Source: Steroidobacteraceae bacterium
GTDB lineage: Bacteria > Pseudomonadota > Gammaproteobacteria > Steroidobacterales > Steroidobacteraceae
Length of the DNA: 6,810 nt
NCBI GenBank assembly: GCA_025927665.1
Contig: JAICKZ010000178.1
Location: 1-6,810, forward strand
Reading direction: 5' to 3'
Shown: piece by piece, positions 1 through 6,666 of the stretch
Numbering within the stretch: the stretch's first letter is position 1
Layout: the number at the start of each line of letters is the position of its first letter
Notes under the pieces: generated by a model
What the model was told of the DNA's origin: nothing
What the model saw: the letters and a program-made list of their open reading frames with translations, nothing else
Databases searched by the model: none
Position numbers and translations under genes: made by a program

Positions 1-309
1 AAAGCCGTTGCTTATGGCTGGCGTCAAACTTCATTGGCACAAAATGCTCAGACCATTCGTGATTTAGGCGCAGAGATTTATAAACGCTTAAATGTATTCA
101 ACAATCATTTGATCAAATTACAACGCAACTTAAATGGTAGTGTTGAAGCTTTCAATGCGGCAATGGGTTCTCTGGAGCGGCAAGTACTCCCTAGTGCACG
201 CAAGTTCACCGAGTTGGGTATTCGTCCTGATAAGGAGTTGGAACCGATTGAACCTATTGATGCATTGGCGCGCACACCGCAAGTTCTTACTTCACCGACT
301 GAAGAATGA
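1..309 (+). CDS. rmuC: RmuC family protein, C-terminal part (partial, 5' end outside window)
   Basis: The reading frame is open from the first base and ends at TGA 307-309, giving 102 residues. The segment starting KAVAYGWRQ, followed by IRDLGAEIYKRL, the alternating FNNHLIKLQRNLNGSVEAFN stretch and SLERQVLPSARKFTELG, is the characteristic end of the RmuC domain (PF02646). After it comes a short acidic, proline-rich tail that varies within the family. RmuC proteins are predicted to have a nuclease-like fold and were named for limiting DNA inversion and recombination in E. coli; their biochemical role is not settled. The N-terminal membrane anchor and coiled coil expected in the family lie outside the window. 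The stop overlaps the next gene's ATG, so the two are probably co-transcribed and translationally coupled. The family call is made from recognised sequence, without a search. Confidence 0.9.
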   Translation, partial: KAVAYGWRQTSLAQNAQTIRDLGAEIYKRLNVFNNHLIKLQRNLNGSVEAFNAAMGSLERQVLPSARKFTELGIRPDKELEPIEPIDALARTPQVLTSPTEE

Positions 310-1136
310 TACTCGACACTTCATTACTGAAACGCGCGATACCGGAAGGTTCGATGCGTTACTTCGCTTGGCAGTACACACCAAAGCCACATCGCGAAGT
401 CATTGCCGCGTTGTTTTTAATTGAAACCGAACTGCGTGACACGGCCAATGCGCCACATGATGTTGCGCATATTCGTTTACAATGGTGGCGCGAAGAAATT
501 GATCGATTAGCAAAAGGCAATGCTCAGCATCCAGCTGCTGTTGTCTTGCAAGAACATAAACGTGGCGATATCGATTTCACACTGCTTGAACCATTGTTAC
601 TGACTACGGCACAAGATATCGCTCATAGCACTTATGAAACGGATACGGAATTGAATCGATATTTCAAAGAGGATCTTGGTAGCCTGATGAAACTTGCTGC
701 GTGCTATTTGAATCCTAACGTAACGCTAACTTTACTCGATGCCGCCGAACAATTCGGTTCATTCATTCGACAAACTGAAACCTTACGCGATCTACGCGAC
801 GATATTCACCACGGACGACTTTACTTACCATTGGCAACGCTCAATGAATTGAATATTGAATATGAAATGTTGCAAGATAAAAATTGGCCAGGCCATTTCA
901 TCACCTGGCTGCAAGCACGTTGTCAGCAATGCATACAACAACACATTCAACTCACCACTGCTTTACTTGCCAATGAGGCATCGGTGCTTCGACCCATACT
1001 TGTGATCGCAGCATTGCATGAAAAAGTGTTACAAGAACTTTGTGCGCGACCGAATAATTTTTATAAGCGACTCGAGCTCGGTGTATTTACCAAACTGTGG
1101 ACCGCCTGGAACACAGCGCGACGTTTTAATTCCTAA
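306..1136 (+). CDS. Squalene/phytoene synthase family protein, NDUFAF6-like
   Basis: This protein of 276 residues belongs to the all-helical trans-isoprenyl diphosphate synthase fold (SQS_PSY). The second aspartate-rich region is clear: TLRDLRDDIHHGRLYLP at about residues 159-175, with D162 and D166 in DxxxD spacing. RLQWWREEI at 57-65 and the end LWTAWNTARRF are typical of the branch that includes mitochondrial NDUFAF6. The first aspartate-rich motif (DDxxDE in true synthases) is replaced by ETELRDT near residues 40-46, and the usual Asn of the QxxN motif is Glu. It is therefore doubtful that this enzyme condenses prenyl diphosphates; an assembly-factor or other role is possible. No other carotenoid or hopanoid gene is visible nearby. 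The ATG overlaps the rmuC stop, which explains the weak ribosome binding site. A divergent true synthase remains possible. Confidence 0.85.
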   Translation: MILDTSLLKRAIPEGSMRYFAWQYTPKPHREVIAALFLIETELRDTANAPHDVAHIRLQWWREEIDRLAKGNAQHPAAVVLQEHKRGDIDFTLLEPLLLTTAQDIAHSTYETDTELNRYFKEDLGSLMKLAACYLNPNVTLTLLDAAEQFGSFIRQTETLRDLRDDIHHGRLYLPLATLNELNIEYEMLQDKNWPGHFITWLQARCQQCIQQHIQLTTALLANEASVLRPILVIAALHEKVLQELCARPNNFYKRLELGVFTKLWTAWNTARRFNS

Positions 1137-1152
1137 GTTAAGTGACCGAACC

Positions 1153-1893
1153 ATGAATTTTTCCAAAGACTACTCGCCTGCACCCAACGCATTGCAAGAT
1201 CGTGTGATCATGATCACGGGTGCCACTGATGGCATCGGTAAAGCATTGGCTCTCGCGGTAGCGCAATTAGGTGCAACGGTGATTGCACACGGACGCAACA
1301 CAAAAAAACTGGAAGCCTTGGATGATGCTATTAAAGCAATTAGCAGTAAGCGCACTGCGCTATTGCCATTGGACTTCGAAAAAGTGGGACCGAATGAATA
1401 TCAAGCTGCAGTACAAGCGATCGAACAAAATTATGGTCGATTGGATGGACTGATACACAATGCAGCGATGTTAGGTGAACACGCTCCCATCGAACATCAT
1501 GATATTCCCAAGTGGCTACGTACCCTTCATGTGAATACCAACGCACCCTTCATCTTGACACGGTATTGTTTACCCTTGCTTAGAAAATCAGCTGATGCAT
1601 CCATTGTATTCAGCAGTTGCGAAGTCGCAATCAAATCCAGATCCAACTGGGGTGCTTATCTGGTTTCAAAGTCAGCCAATGAAGGCATGATGAAAATGTT
1701 GGCTGAAGAATTGGAAAACACCCACATACGTGTTAACAGTGTTGACCCTGGCATCGCTAATACTAAAATCCGCATGCAGGCTTTTCCCGCTGAAAATCGC
1801 GATTTATTATCAAAACCTGATCAAGTAGTAACGCCTTATCTATTTTTGCTTGGTGGTAATAGCAAGGGCGTGAATGGACAGCGGCTGGTATAA
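1153..1893 (+). CDS. YciK-like short-chain dehydrogenase/reductase (SDR)
   Basis: The product has 246 residues and is a classical SDR with a Rossmann fold. The nucleotide-binding TGATDGIG is at 22-29, and HGRN at 46-49 has the Arg often linked to NADP(H) preference. The NNAG-equivalent is HNAAM (N103), followed by the helix Asn in HVNTN (N128), the YxxxK pair at Y169/K173, and DPG at 198-200. The stretch SNWGAYLVSKSANEGMM closely resembles E. coli YciK, as does the N-terminal spacing, which is why ATG 1153 is chosen over the longer open frame reaching back into the previous gene. YciK's substrate is unknown. The position 13 residues before the catalytic Tyr, normally Ser, is Cys156 here. The C-terminus stops about ten residues earlier than in YciK. 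The gene starts 16 bp after the previous stop with no strong ribosome binding site, so it probably shares the upstream transcript. Confidence 0.88.
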   Translation: MNFSKDYSPAPNALQDRVIMITGATDGIGKALALAVAQLGATVIAHGRNTKKLEALDDAIKAISSKRTALLPLDFEKVGPNEYQAAVQAIEQNYGRLDGLIHNAAMLGEHAPIEHHDIPKWLRTLHVNTNAPFILTRYCLPLLRKSADASIVFSSCEVAIKSRSNWGAYLVSKSANEGMMKMLAEELENTHIRVNSVDPGIANTKIRMQAFPAENRDLLSKPDQVVTPYLFLLGGNSKGVNGQRLV

Positions 1894-1917
1894 AAATGAC
1901 CCACTCATGACCTCTTA

Positions 1918-1941
1918 CCTTCTGAAGTATTACTCAGAAGG
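1918..1941. terminator. Hairpin between convergent genes, possible bidirectional terminator
   Basis: CCTTCTGA (1918-1925) pairs perfectly with TCAGAAGG (1934-1941) around an 8-nt loop. The hairpin lies 24 bp after the dehydrogenase stop, and its right arm contains the stop codon (1934-1936, read on the minus strand) and last codons of the patatin gene. Neither side has an adjacent run of T in the RNA sense. The nearest is the complement of AAAAA at 1892-1896, about 20 nt beyond the stem for the minus-strand transcript. It may serve as an RNA 3'-end stabiliser or as a weak terminator. Confidence 0.4.
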
Positions 1942-4165
1942 ATCGACCCAAAAATAAATAAAATGCAGTTTGATGACGATCGTCATAACCCGCAGCAAGA
2001 TAGAGTGGTCCTAAGGGAGAATCCGCACCAAAAAACAAACTGGCATCGTGACGCAAACTTTCGATGTTGGCATCACTGCGCTTGTTCCATGTATTACCCA
2101 CTTCAAACGACACGCCCGCGTAGGCGGGAAAATCAAGCACCCCGGTTCCACCACGTCCAATCTGCCTGTAATACACCACCCGTGCTATACCAAAGTGCGG
2201 ACCAGAAATAGAATCTGTTGTAATGCCTGACATGTTCAAAAATCCACCCAAGGTAAAATAATCATGGGTTGCTGGATTCGCCGACAAGGTCGAGCCCACT
2301 GATACCGCACCGACCAGAATATGACGTCCAAAAGATTTTGCTATCTGCCAATTCGCAGAAAGTTTATTTAGATCACGATCTGCACCCAGGTTTGCGCGCG
2401 ATGCGTCGATTTCTAAACTAAATTGCGCGCCACGCCTTGGAAAGAAAACACTGTCCAACGTATCGTATGAAAACCTTGTGAAGTATCCGCCCACATTATA
2501 ATGCTCTGTCGGTAACGTAGGATCACCCACATTCACATACGATGTTCCCGTGCCGCGAAATAGACCCATGCGCACCTCACCCCAATCAGAAAACTCACGA
2601 CCGATATCAAGATTGCCTTGTATGTTCCTGACACGATATTCAGCCACACGATTATTATTATCGATTACCTGTAGTGAACGAGTGCCAATCTCAAACCGAG
2701 GCGCAATAAAATATCGCTCGCGAATCGCCAAGGGTTGATAAAGCTCGGTGACAAGTTTTGGATGATCACCAATTTGAAAGTCGGATAACCATTCGGCACC
2801 CAACGAATTCAATTCCGTCAGAATGACACGCGCGCCAAGGTTGTATCGAGTGTTCCCTGCAAAATCATCTTCAAGATTAATACCGAAGCGCACATAGTTT
2901 GGCCCCCATGATTTTCGTTTAAGATGAAAATCAAGACCGGTTTGATCACCACGTTGTACCACGTTGTAATCAATCGATTCGAATACATCCAATGCATACA
3001 TGCTTGCCAGATCATCATGCAGTACATCAAAGTTAAGCGGCTTGCCTTGAATGTTGGCAGTGACCGATGCAAGCATCGCAGCATAACGTTGCGAATCGCT
3101 GTCAACCGATACAAAGTCAATTTTCGGAGCGACTTCATAACGAACAGCACGTGATGCAAGATAATGAGTATATTCGGCGTCGCTGACCGACAGTGCGGAT
3201 AACCTTGTTTTTAAGGCACGTGCCGCTTGCTCGCCGCTGTTCATTGCTTTAATTGCACGACCAAACTCCACTGAAGTCATGTCGCCTAAGTCAGGACTAA
3301 TTAGTATATCGTTCTTACTCAATGAGGCGCGTTGTTCATCGGTACGTCTACGAATCAAAATTGAAATCGCTTGATTGGAAACCGCGAGCGGTGAAGTCAA
3401 TTCTTTGCGCGGATAAAGCGGAAAACTCACATCGACAACAATCAGCACATCTACATTCATCTGACGCGCAATATCAACAGGCAAGTTATTATATAAACCA
3501 CCATCCACCAACAAGTGTCCATTTAATTCTACCGGTTCAAATACACCGGGCGCAGACATGCTGGCACGCATGGCAGTTACCAAATCACCACTGTTGATAA
3601 TCACGCCTTCCCCCGTCTCAAGGTCGGTCGCAACCGCGCGAAATGCAATCGGCAAGTGATCGAAGTCTTTAATACCCGCGACGCCCAGCGTTGAACTGCG
3701 CAATATTTGGGTTAGTTTCTGTCCTTGAACAAAACCCATCGGCATCTTGAGTCCATCACGCGAAATACCCATGGCATAACGAACCAGAAAATTACTGTCA
3801 TCTTGCTTGCGACGAAAGTTAAAATTACGACGTGGAGGATGATCACGAAATGCATCCTGCCAATCCAAAGAAGAAGTTAACTTTTCAATCTCCTTTGCCG
3901 ACATGCCAGAAGCATAAAGCCCACCCACCACGGCACCCATACTGGTTCCCGCAATTGCATCAATGGGAATATGCATTTCATCCAGCACTTTAAGCACGCC
4001 CACATGCGCGGTGCCTCGCGCACCGCCGCCGCTGAGCACCAAACCGATACGTGGACGTGATACTTCATTTGCTTGTGTATTGACGGCTGGTAGGACTTGA
4101 AGAAGCCACAGACCAATCAGAAGCTTGTGCAGTATTTTATGGCGGAACGGATGCGTAACGTTCAT
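1934..4165 (-). CDS. Patatin-like phospholipase with outer-membrane beta-barrel (PlpD-like, type Vd secretion)
   Basis: The product has 743 residues from ATG 4165, close to the roughly 730 of Pseudomonas PlpD. A signal peptide (basic start, then LLIGLWLLQVLPAV, probable cleavage after NTQA near residue 32) precedes the patatin domain. The oxyanion-hole motif SGGGARG is at 45-51, the nucleophile Ser75 is in GTSMG, and the catalytic Asp221 is in DGG; this is a complete Ser-Asp dyad for acyl-ester hydrolysis. Residues about 347-419 look like one POTRA domain. The rest is rich in alternating beta strands and ends in FLGRSF, with the terminal Phe typical of BAM-inserted barrels. The family places its lipase at or beyond the outer membrane. 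The frame opens further upstream (TTG 4258, ATG 4252), but those starts would hide the signal peptide and lie upstream of the candidate promoter. No clear ribosome binding site is visible. Confidence 0.93.
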   Translation of the reverse strand: MNVTHPFRHKILHKLLIGLWLLQVLPAVNTQANEVSRPRIGLVLSGGGARGTAHVGVLKVLDEMHIPIDAIAGTSMGAVVGGLYASGMSAKEIEKLTSSLDWQDAFRDHPPRRNFNFRRKQDDSNFLVRYAMGISRDGLKMPMGFVQGQKLTQILRSSTLGVAGIKDFDHLPIAFRAVATDLETGEGVIINSGDLVTAMRASMSAPGVFEPVELNGHLLVDGGLYNNLPVDIARQMNVDVLIVVDVSFPLYPRKELTSPLAVSNQAISILIRRRTDEQRASLSKNDILISPDLGDMTSVEFGRAIKAMNSGEQAARALKTRLSALSVSDAEYTHYLASRAVRYEVAPKIDFVSVDSDSQRYAAMLASVTANIQGKPLNFDVLHDDLASMYALDVFESIDYNVVQRGDQTGLDFHLKRKSWGPNYVRFGINLEDDFAGNTRYNLGARVILTELNSLGAEWLSDFQIGDHPKLVTELYQPLAIRERYFIAPRFEIGTRSLQVIDNNNRVAEYRVRNIQGNLDIGREFSDWGEVRMGLFRGTGTSYVNVGDPTLPTEHYNVGGYFTRFSYDTLDSVFFPRRGAQFSLEIDASRANLGADRDLNKLSANWQIAKSFGRHILVGAVSVGSTLSANPATHDYFTLGGFLNMSGITTDSISGPHFGIARVVYYRQIGRGGTGVLDFPAYAGVSFEVGNTWNKRSDANIESLRHDASLFFGADSPLGPLYLAAGYDDRHQTAFYLFLGRSF

Positions 4166-4204
4166 GAATAACTTGTTAACCAGAAGCGCCAGTTGAATTT
4201 CCCA

Positions 4205-4233
4205 AGCATAGCAATTAACTTGGACATCACCAA
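4205..4233 (-). promoter_or_regulatory. Candidate sigma-70 promoter (extended -10) for the patatin gene
   Basis: Read on the minus strand there is TTGGTG (4233-4228), a 17-bp spacer, and TATGCT (4210-4205) preceded by TGC, an extended -10 element. The -35 is weak (three of six consensus positions), which an extended -10 can compensate. Transcription would begin near 4198, leaving a leader of about 30 nt before ATG 4165. This supports the chosen start and argues against the upstream alternatives. It is a match by eye only. Confidence 0.4.
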
Positions 4234-4257
4234 ATAATCCGCTGTTACCCATTAACA

Positions 4258-4283
4258 AACGGCTCAGTTACACTGTCACCGTT
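4258..4283. promoter_or_regulatory. Nested inverted repeat upstream of the GH2 gene, candidate operator
   Basis: AACGG (4258-4262) and CCGTT (4279-4283) flank an inner CAGT (4265-4268) and ACTG (4272-4275), giving a nearly symmetric 26-bp dyad. It sits 22 bp before the GH2 ATG and about 25 bp upstream of the candidate patatin promoter, so a bound protein could affect either gene. No regulator gene is in the window and no convincing GH2 promoter was found, so the role is inferred only from position and symmetry. Confidence 0.22.
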
Positions 4284-4304
4284 AATCATGTGCGGGTGTT
4301 CATC

Positions 4305-5999
4305 ATGAGAATTGTTTTGTCCACTGCATTGCTCGTTGTAACACAGATGTGTTGCTGTTATTCCATGGCGGATATGGCAATTCAGAACCCTCAAGCATTT
4401 CCCGCGATCAATCTTGATGGCCATTGGGACAGCATCATCGATCCTTACGAAAATGGTTATTACAACCATCGCTATGAAGAATCCAAGAATGGTTATTTTA
4501 TGAATGCGAAGCCAAAAAACCCAAGCGATCTTGTTGAATATGACTTTTCGCGCTCACCCAAATTAAATGTTCCCGGTGATTGGAACACGCAAGACGACAA
4601 GTTATTTTTCTATGAAGGTACTATCTGGTATCACCGTGATGTCGAGATCAATACACAATCCGACCTGGAATATATTCTGTATTTCGGTGCTGTAAACTAT
4701 CATGCCACTGTTTATGTAAACGGCAAGAAAGTAGGCATTCACGAAGGTGGTTTCACGCCATTTCAATTCAACGTCAGTTCACTTGTTCACACCGGCAACA
4801 ATTCGATTGTTGTCAAAGTAGACAATCGTCGTGAGCGCGATCAAATTCCAACCGTAAATACGGACTGGTGGAATTATGGTGGCATCACTCGCTCGGTGAA
4901 ATTGCTCACTATTCCGCACCAACATATTGATGATTATTTAGTGCAACTTAGTCCCGCTCGTACTGATCGCATTGAAGGTTGGGTCAATGTGAGTAACATT
5001 ACTAACCAGGCAGACAACACCGTTCGTCCTGAATATGTCGAAGGGCCTTGCTCAGATCAAAAAATGTTTCGACAGGCTCAGCATGAATGGAAGTCAGAGA
5101 AAACCAACTGCCACGTTAATAGCAACGACGGCAACAATCATCAACAAGTCGAACTGCGTATCCTAGAGTTAGGCATCAAGCAACAAATCACACTTGATAA
5201 CACGGGGCACGGAAAATTCTCCGTCAATGCCAAGCCTGCTTTGTGGCAACCCGATCGTCCCAAACTTTATGCGATCGAACTTCGTTATCAAGATGAACTC
5301 GTGAATGATGCAATTGGTTTTCGGCACATCGCAGTTGAAGGAGAAAACATATTATTGAATGGCAAATCCATTTATCTCAAAGGCATCAGCATGCATGAAG
5401 AATCACCGCTTCATCCTGGTCGCGCCTGGAGTGATGAGGATGCACAGCAACTATTAATTTGGGCAAAGGAGCTTGGCTGTAACTATGTAAGGCTCGCTCA
5501 TTATCCACACAATGAAGCCATGTTACGTATGGCAGATAAAATGGGCTTAATGGTGTGGTCAGAGATTCCAGTTTATTGGACCGTGTTGTTTGACCATGCT
5601 GATGTCTATGCAAAAGCAGAGGCTCAGTTGAATGAAATGATCCAGCGCGACAAGAATCGCGCCTCAGTGGTGCTGTGGTCCGTCGCAAATGAAACGCCCA
5701 ATACACCGGAACGACTTAAATTCCTGACCAACCTTATTAACAAGGCTCGTACTATGGATTCATCACGATTGATTACCGCAGCCATGGATACGCAAGATGA
5801 TAGTCATGGTGCAAAAGTGATTGATGATCCTTTGGCGTTACAAATCGATGTGATTGGCATCAACACTTATTGTGGTTGGTACTCTGGCACGCCAGATAGT
5901 TGTGCTTCATTGCAATGGTTATCCCATTATCACAAACCTGCCATCATCAGTGAATTTGGCGCCGATGCTTTACAAGGTTTTCATGGCGATAGACAATAA
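4305..5999 (+). CDS. Secreted glycoside hydrolase family 2, beta-glucuronidase-like, cut short by an in-frame stop
   Basis: The product is 564 residues up to TAA 5997-5999. A signal peptide (MRIVLSTALLVV, three Cys, probable cleavage after YSMA near residue 22) points to export. Residues 23-200 form the GH2 sugar-binding jelly roll (VYVNGKKVGIHEGGFTPF, GGITRSVKL). Residues 201-340 form the Ig-like domain, and from about 341 comes the TIM barrel (LNGKSIYLKGISMHEES, YVRLAHYPHNEAM, MVWSEIPVYW). The acid/base Glu463 (VANE) and the nucleophile Glu550 (SEFGAD) are both present. Retaining hydrolysis of beta-glucuronides is the expected activity. The family normally continues about 75 residues further, and exactly that continuation follows the stop in the same frame. 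ATG 4305 is chosen over GTG 4290 because it begins directly with the signal peptide. The Ig-like domain carries an unusual insert (see the repeat at 5020-5090). Confidence 0.88.
   Translation: MRIVLSTALLVVTQMCCCYSMADMAIQNPQAFPAINLDGHWDSIIDPYENGYYNHRYEESKNGYFMNAKPKNPSDLVEYDFSRSPKLNVPGDWNTQDDKLFFYEGTIWYHRDVEINTQSDLEYILYFGAVNYHATVYVNGKKVGIHEGGFTPFQFNVSSLVHTGNNSIVVKVDNRRERDQIPTVNTDWWNYGGITRSVKLLTIPHQHIDDYLVQLSPARTDRIEGWVNVSNITNQADNTVRPEYVEGPCSDQKMFRQAQHEWKSEKTNCHVNSNDGNNHQQVELRILELGIKQQITLDNTGHGKFSVNAKPALWQPDRPKLYAIELRYQDELVNDAIGFRHIAVEGENILLNGKSIYLKGISMHEESPLHPGRAWSDEDAQQLLIWAKELGCNYVRLAHYPHNEAMLRMADKMGLMVWSEIPVYWTVLFDHADVYAKAEAQLNEMIQRDKNRASVVLWSVANETPNTPERLKFLTNLINKARTMDSSRLITAAMDTQDDSHGAKVIDDPLALQIDVIGINTYCGWYSGTPDSCASLQWLSHYHKPAIISEFGADALQGFHGDRQ
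5020..5090 (+). repeat. Degenerate palindromic repeat of the VRPEPVEG/FRQAQHE type, inside the GH2 coding frame
   Basis: The left arm (5020-5043, starting CCGTTCGTCCTGA and ending GTCGAAG) and the right arm (5067-5090, starting TTTCGACAGGCTCAG) are inverted copies matching at 17 of 24 positions. GTCGAA and its complement TTCGAC are intact. The right arm matches the very common interspersed sequence TTCGACAGGCTCAGCA as I recall it. Translated in the GH2 frame the element gives VRPEYVEG at residues 240-247 and FRQAQHE at 255-261, close to the peptides VRPEPVEG and FRQAQHER that this palindrome encodes in other genomes. It sits between two predicted strands of the Ig-like domain, where related enzymes have a short loop. 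The divergence of the arms suggests an old insertion that keeps the reading frame. Confidence 0.75.
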
Positions 6000-6233
6000 C
6001 GCTTTACCGAAGAGTATCAAGCTGATGTTTATAAAAATAATTTCACCATGATTGATCAAATGAGTTTCGTTCGTGGTTTATCACCCTGGATTCTTAAAGA
6101 CTTCCGCTCACCACGTCGCCCCCTTCCAGGCATTCAAGATTTTTGGAACCGCAAAGGACTAATATCTGACAAAGGCATCAAGAAACAAGCCTGGTATTTG
6201 TTGAAGGATTATTATGCGAAGAAATCATTTTAA
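6000..6233 (+). pseudogene. C-terminal remainder of the GH2 gene, in frame after the internal stop
   Basis: Directly after TAA 5997-5999 and in the same frame come 77 codons beginning RFTEEYQADVYKNN, then RGLSPWILKDFRSPRRPLPG and FWNRKGLIS, ending at TAA 6231-6233. These are the expected last strands and helices of the GH2 TIM barrel. N-R-K at 6147-6155 corresponds to the NxK motif that contacts the glucuronate carboxylate in beta-glucuronidases. There is no other stop or frameshift, so the interruption is either recent, a sequencing error, or tolerated by readthrough. Joined, the gene would encode 642 positions, a normal family length. An internal ATG at 6048 exists, but nothing suggests independent translation of a folded product. 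Confidence 0.8.
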
Positions 6234-6329
6234 TTATGATAGCTCATGGACATCGACTCCTGAGACAACATATTGTCAACCTTGTAATTCTCTGGCTGTG
6301 CGACCTTGATGCTAGGCTAGTACGGATCA
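6234..6329. other. Short intergenic region between convergent genes, no strong terminator
   Basis: The region holds a weak hairpin GACAA/TTGTC (6264-6268 and 6273-6277, 4-nt loop). The left arm CGACCTTG (6301-6308) of an 8-bp inverted repeat also lies here; its partner CAAGGTCG (6338-6345) is in the last codons of the small secreted gene. The 29-nt loop and the absence of a T run make a classical intrinsic terminator unlikely. I see no gene here. Confidence 0.4.
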
Positions 6330-6662
6330 TTAAGGTGCAAGGTCGATTTCAATTACCGATTCCATTCCTGGTCGCAATCCACACTCACCTGTTCCATAGA
6401 CAGCAACCGATCGGCCAGTTGCCTGCGCGGTCAACAGTGTTGCAAGAAAGTTTTTCCCAGTTGGTGTATCAGCGTCAAATGTCCAATAAGGCAGCGTTGC
6501 ACATGAAGGCTGTTCCGACGCAGTGCCAGAAAGCAGAAAATGAGCTGGGTTGGAACCAATTGACTTGCTGGTGACACGCAAGGATGAGATTTGACCGATC
6601 TGCTGCCCGGCCATCACGGAAAATGAGCAAAGCATAATAGTTAATACGAAAAGCAACTTCAT
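6330..6662 (-). CDS. Small secreted protein of unknown function with two mature cysteines
   Basis: The product has 110 residues. It has a clear Sec signal peptide (MKLLFVLTIMLCSFSVMA, probable cleavage before GQQIG), leaving a mature periplasmic or secreted protein of about 92 residues. The mature part begins with a strand-rich stretch (IGQISSLRV, HFLLSG). C54 in PSCATLPYW and C94 in GTGECG are placed to form one disulfide. Between them lies TPTGKNFLATLLTAQATGRSVAVYG, probably a helix followed by a strand. I recall similar small exported proteins of gammaproteobacteria with a C-A-T...W / A..LTA.A.G..V / G.G.C pattern, but no function for them. The start is supported by AGAGGA (6672-6667), 4 nt before the ATG. 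The gene follows, on the same strand, another whose C-terminus resembles it, with a 46-bp gap. Confidence 0.8.
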   Translation of the reverse strand: MKLLFVLTIMLCSFSVMAGQQIGQISSLRVTSKSIGSNPAHFLLSGTASEQPSCATLPYWTFDADTPTGKNFLATLLTAQATGRSVAVYGTGECGLRPGMESVIEIDLAP

Positions 6663-6666
6663 AACA

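Noticed and set aside
1018..1152. Longer start for the dehydrogenase, extending 45 codons back into the previous gene.
   Set aside because: The extension overlaps the synthase-like gene in another frame, and the YciK-like N-terminus begins naturally at ATG 1153.
2113..2130. CCCGC/GCGGG palindrome in the patatin gene, read on the minus strand as TTCCCGCCTACGCGGG, which resembles another common interspersed repeat (coding FPAYAG).
   Set aside because: The encoded PAYAGVSFEVGNTW fits the conserved Y-x-G-x-S-x-E-x-G-N-x-W barrel segment of patatin/Omp85 proteins without any insertion, so shared ancestry of the protein explains it. The stem is only 5 bp.
2924..3597. Open frames on the plus strand inside the patatin gene.
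   Set aside because: They lack family resemblance and overlap an intact, recognisable gene, so they are antisense shadows.
4166..4258. Upstream TTG/ATG starts (4258, 4252) for the patatin gene.
   Set aside because: They would bury the signal peptide about 30 residues inside the protein and lie upstream of the best promoter candidate.
4335..4370. GH2 product as a lipoprotein, because of the CCC in its signal sequence.
   Set aside because: The residues before the cysteines (VTQMC) do not fit a lipobox, and a normal signal peptidase I site (YSMA) follows.
5997..5999. TAA reassigned as a sense codon, or a programmed recoding system.
   Set aside because: TAA also ends the synthase-like gene, the dehydrogenase, the small secreted gene and the GH2 remainder. 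Nothing beyond the weak C-following context supports recoding.
5997..6005. A frameshift near the end of the GH2 gene.
   Set aside because: Codon counting shows the downstream part is in the same frame as the upstream part, so the lesion is a single stop codon, not a shift.
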